Shown here: positions 13,831 to 14,663 of the stretch, one piece after another
Position numbering within the stretch: position 1 is the first letter of the stretch
Layout of the letters: each line of letters begins with the position of its first letter
NCBI GenBank assembly: GCA_026647295.1
Contig: JAPKHB010000060.1
Location: 1 to 14,663, forward strand
Length of the DNA: 14,663 nucleotides
Reading direction: 5' to 3'
Source of the DNA: Planctomycetota bacterium
Lineage (GTDB): Bacteria; Planctomycetota; PLA2; JAEUHO01
Notes under the pieces: model-generated
Databases searched by the model: none
Told to the model about the DNA's origin: nothing
The model's input: only the letters and a program-made list of their open reading frames with translations
Position numbers and translations under genes: made by a program

Positions 13831-14569
13831 GCCTGCCCCGGCGCCGCCGGCGCCAGCGCCTGCTCCAGCACGGCCCGGGCGGCGGCCAGGGCCGGTTCGA
13901 GGGCCGCGGGCTTCTGGCCCTGGCCCTGGGCCTGGGCGGGGCTGCCACCGCCCCCACCGCCCAGGAGCCCGGTGAGGGCCTCGAGCAGGACCCGGGCGTT
14001 CACGCCCCGGGCGAGCGCCTGGGGGCCCACGCGGACGAGCAGCGGCGCGCGCCCGTCCTGTTCGCCGGCCAGCACCAGCACCTCGAGCCCCTGGCCCGCC
14101 AGGCTGTCGGCCAGGCCCTTGAGCCCCTTGGCGTCCAGCCCGCGCTGGGCGGCCAGGAGCACCTTGAGGCCTCCGAGGTCCTCGGCCCCGGCGCCCAGCG
14201 CCCGGGCGGCCTCGAGGCCCGCCTCGCGGGCCCTGCGCTCGCGCTCCTTGCGCTGGGCGCGCTGTTCCTCGAGCAGGGCCTCGACCCGCGCCTCGAGTTC
14301 GCCCGGCTGCGCCTTGAGCAACGCGCACAGTCCGCCCAGCACGGCCCGGTCGCGGGCGGCGGCCTCGACCGCGCCCAGCCCGGTCACGGCCTCGATCCGC
14401 CGCACCCCCGCCGCGATGCCCGCCTCGGAGGTGATGCGCAGCGCGCCGATGTCGCCCGTGCGCCGGCAGTGCGTCCCGCCGCACAGTTCGCGCGAACCGC
14501 TCGGCACCGAGAGCACGCGCACCTGCGCGTCGTACTTCTCGCCGAACAGCGAGACCGCCCCGGAGGCCT
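13827..14569 (-). CDS. alaS: Alanyl-tRNA synthetase, C-terminal part only
   Basis: About 247 residues from the second half of AlaRS. They cover the end of the editing domain, KASGAVSLFGEKYD and SRELCGGTHCRRTGDIG (with the CGGTH metal-binding motif), then ITSEAGIAAGVRRIEAVTG, a charged coiled-coil region rich in RERRAREA, and the C-Ala/DHHA1-type end with the Gly-rich LLGGGGGGSP. The aminoacylation domain and the upstream HxxxH half of the zinc site are missing. Upstream of about 14569 the sequence changes to a metalloprotease in another frame, so the gene is cut by a chimeric join rather than by the window edge. The stop lies inside the -35 box of the next operon's likely promoter. Confidence 0.93.
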
Positions 14570-14571
14570 TG

Positions 14572-14663
14572 GTGGGTGAATTCGTGCGCCACAATATCCA
14601 GGCTTACCAGCGGGGAGTGGGTCCAGCCGTCGCCGTCGCCGAAGCTGAAGCGGGTTCCGTCCC
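14572..14663 (-). CDS. Fragment of an M4 (thermolysin-type) metalloprotease
   Basis: The minus strand from the window edge encodes about 30 residues containing FGDGDGWTHSPL and LDIVAHEFTH. This matches the thermolysin active-site neighbourhood, where a YGDGDG-like segment precedes the HExxH zinc motif by the same distance. The frame then continues into alaS out of frame (after HEFTH it reads QGLRGGLAVRRE, which is AlaRS in the wrong frame). The fragment has no start or stop of its own and cannot belong to AlaRS. It is most likely foreign sequence joined at 14565-14575. Confidence 0.75.

Noticed and set aside
12397..14592. One long minus-strand frame appearing to fuse a metalloprotease start to PlsX
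   Set aside because: Only its first residues (M4 fragment) and last 335 (PlsX) are real. Between them it reads alaS and rpmF in the wrong frame.

Overview
The window is about 70-75% GC and gene-dense. Every complete gene lies on the minus strand, so transcription runs from high to low coordinates. It suggests a free-living, very GC-rich bacterium, most likely a member of Planctomycetota. The hints are the rpmF-plsX-fab block, a eukaryote-type UDP-N-acetylhexosamine pyrophosphorylase, a small Arg-rich protein of a type I associate with that phylum, and a formylglycine-generating-enzyme-like lipoprotein. That assignment is inference; there is no rRNA or other decisive marker.

Layout from right (upstream) to left: the 3' part of alaS (13827-~14569); rpmF, plsX, fabD, fabG, acpP and fabF (13687-9150), a compact fatty-acid synthesis operon in which plsX/fabD and fabD/fabG overlap by 4 bp and fabH is absent; a UAP1-like uridylyltransferase (9119-7809) and D-Ala-D-Ala ligase ddl (7659-6565), both cell-envelope precursor genes; a cupin (6443-6051); a membrane-anchored protein with repeated carboxypeptidase-regulatory-like domains (5968-3968); a 102-residue Arg-rich protein (3771-3463); leucyl aminopeptidase pepA (3381-1882); an FGE/sulfatase-modifying-factor-like lipoprotein (1746-808); and the 5' part of a DHH phosphoesterase (656-~80). 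A sigma70-like promoter for the fab operon overlaps the alaS stop codon.

Two things stand out. First, the FGE-like gene is lower in GC than its neighbours and sits between two perfect 86-bp direct repeats (609-694 and 1801-1886). One copy contains the end of pepA; the other contains the putative start of the DHH gene. This looks like a one-gene cassette inserted between pepA and the DHH gene, carrying a duplicated promoter/start region.

Second, both ends of the window look chimeric. Bases 1 to about 80 read on the plus strand as a fragment of an unrelated beta-rich protein, breaking the DHH gene. Bases from about 14572 to 14663 encode the HEFTH active-site region of an M4 (thermolysin-type) metalloprotease joined out of frame to the middle of alaS. 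Assembly or amplification artefacts are the simplest explanation.

The rest is ordinary housekeeping and envelope metabolism. I see no CRISPR array, transposase, tRNA or rRNA, and no gene-free stretch longer than about 200 bases. I did not find a convincing novel multi-gene system.
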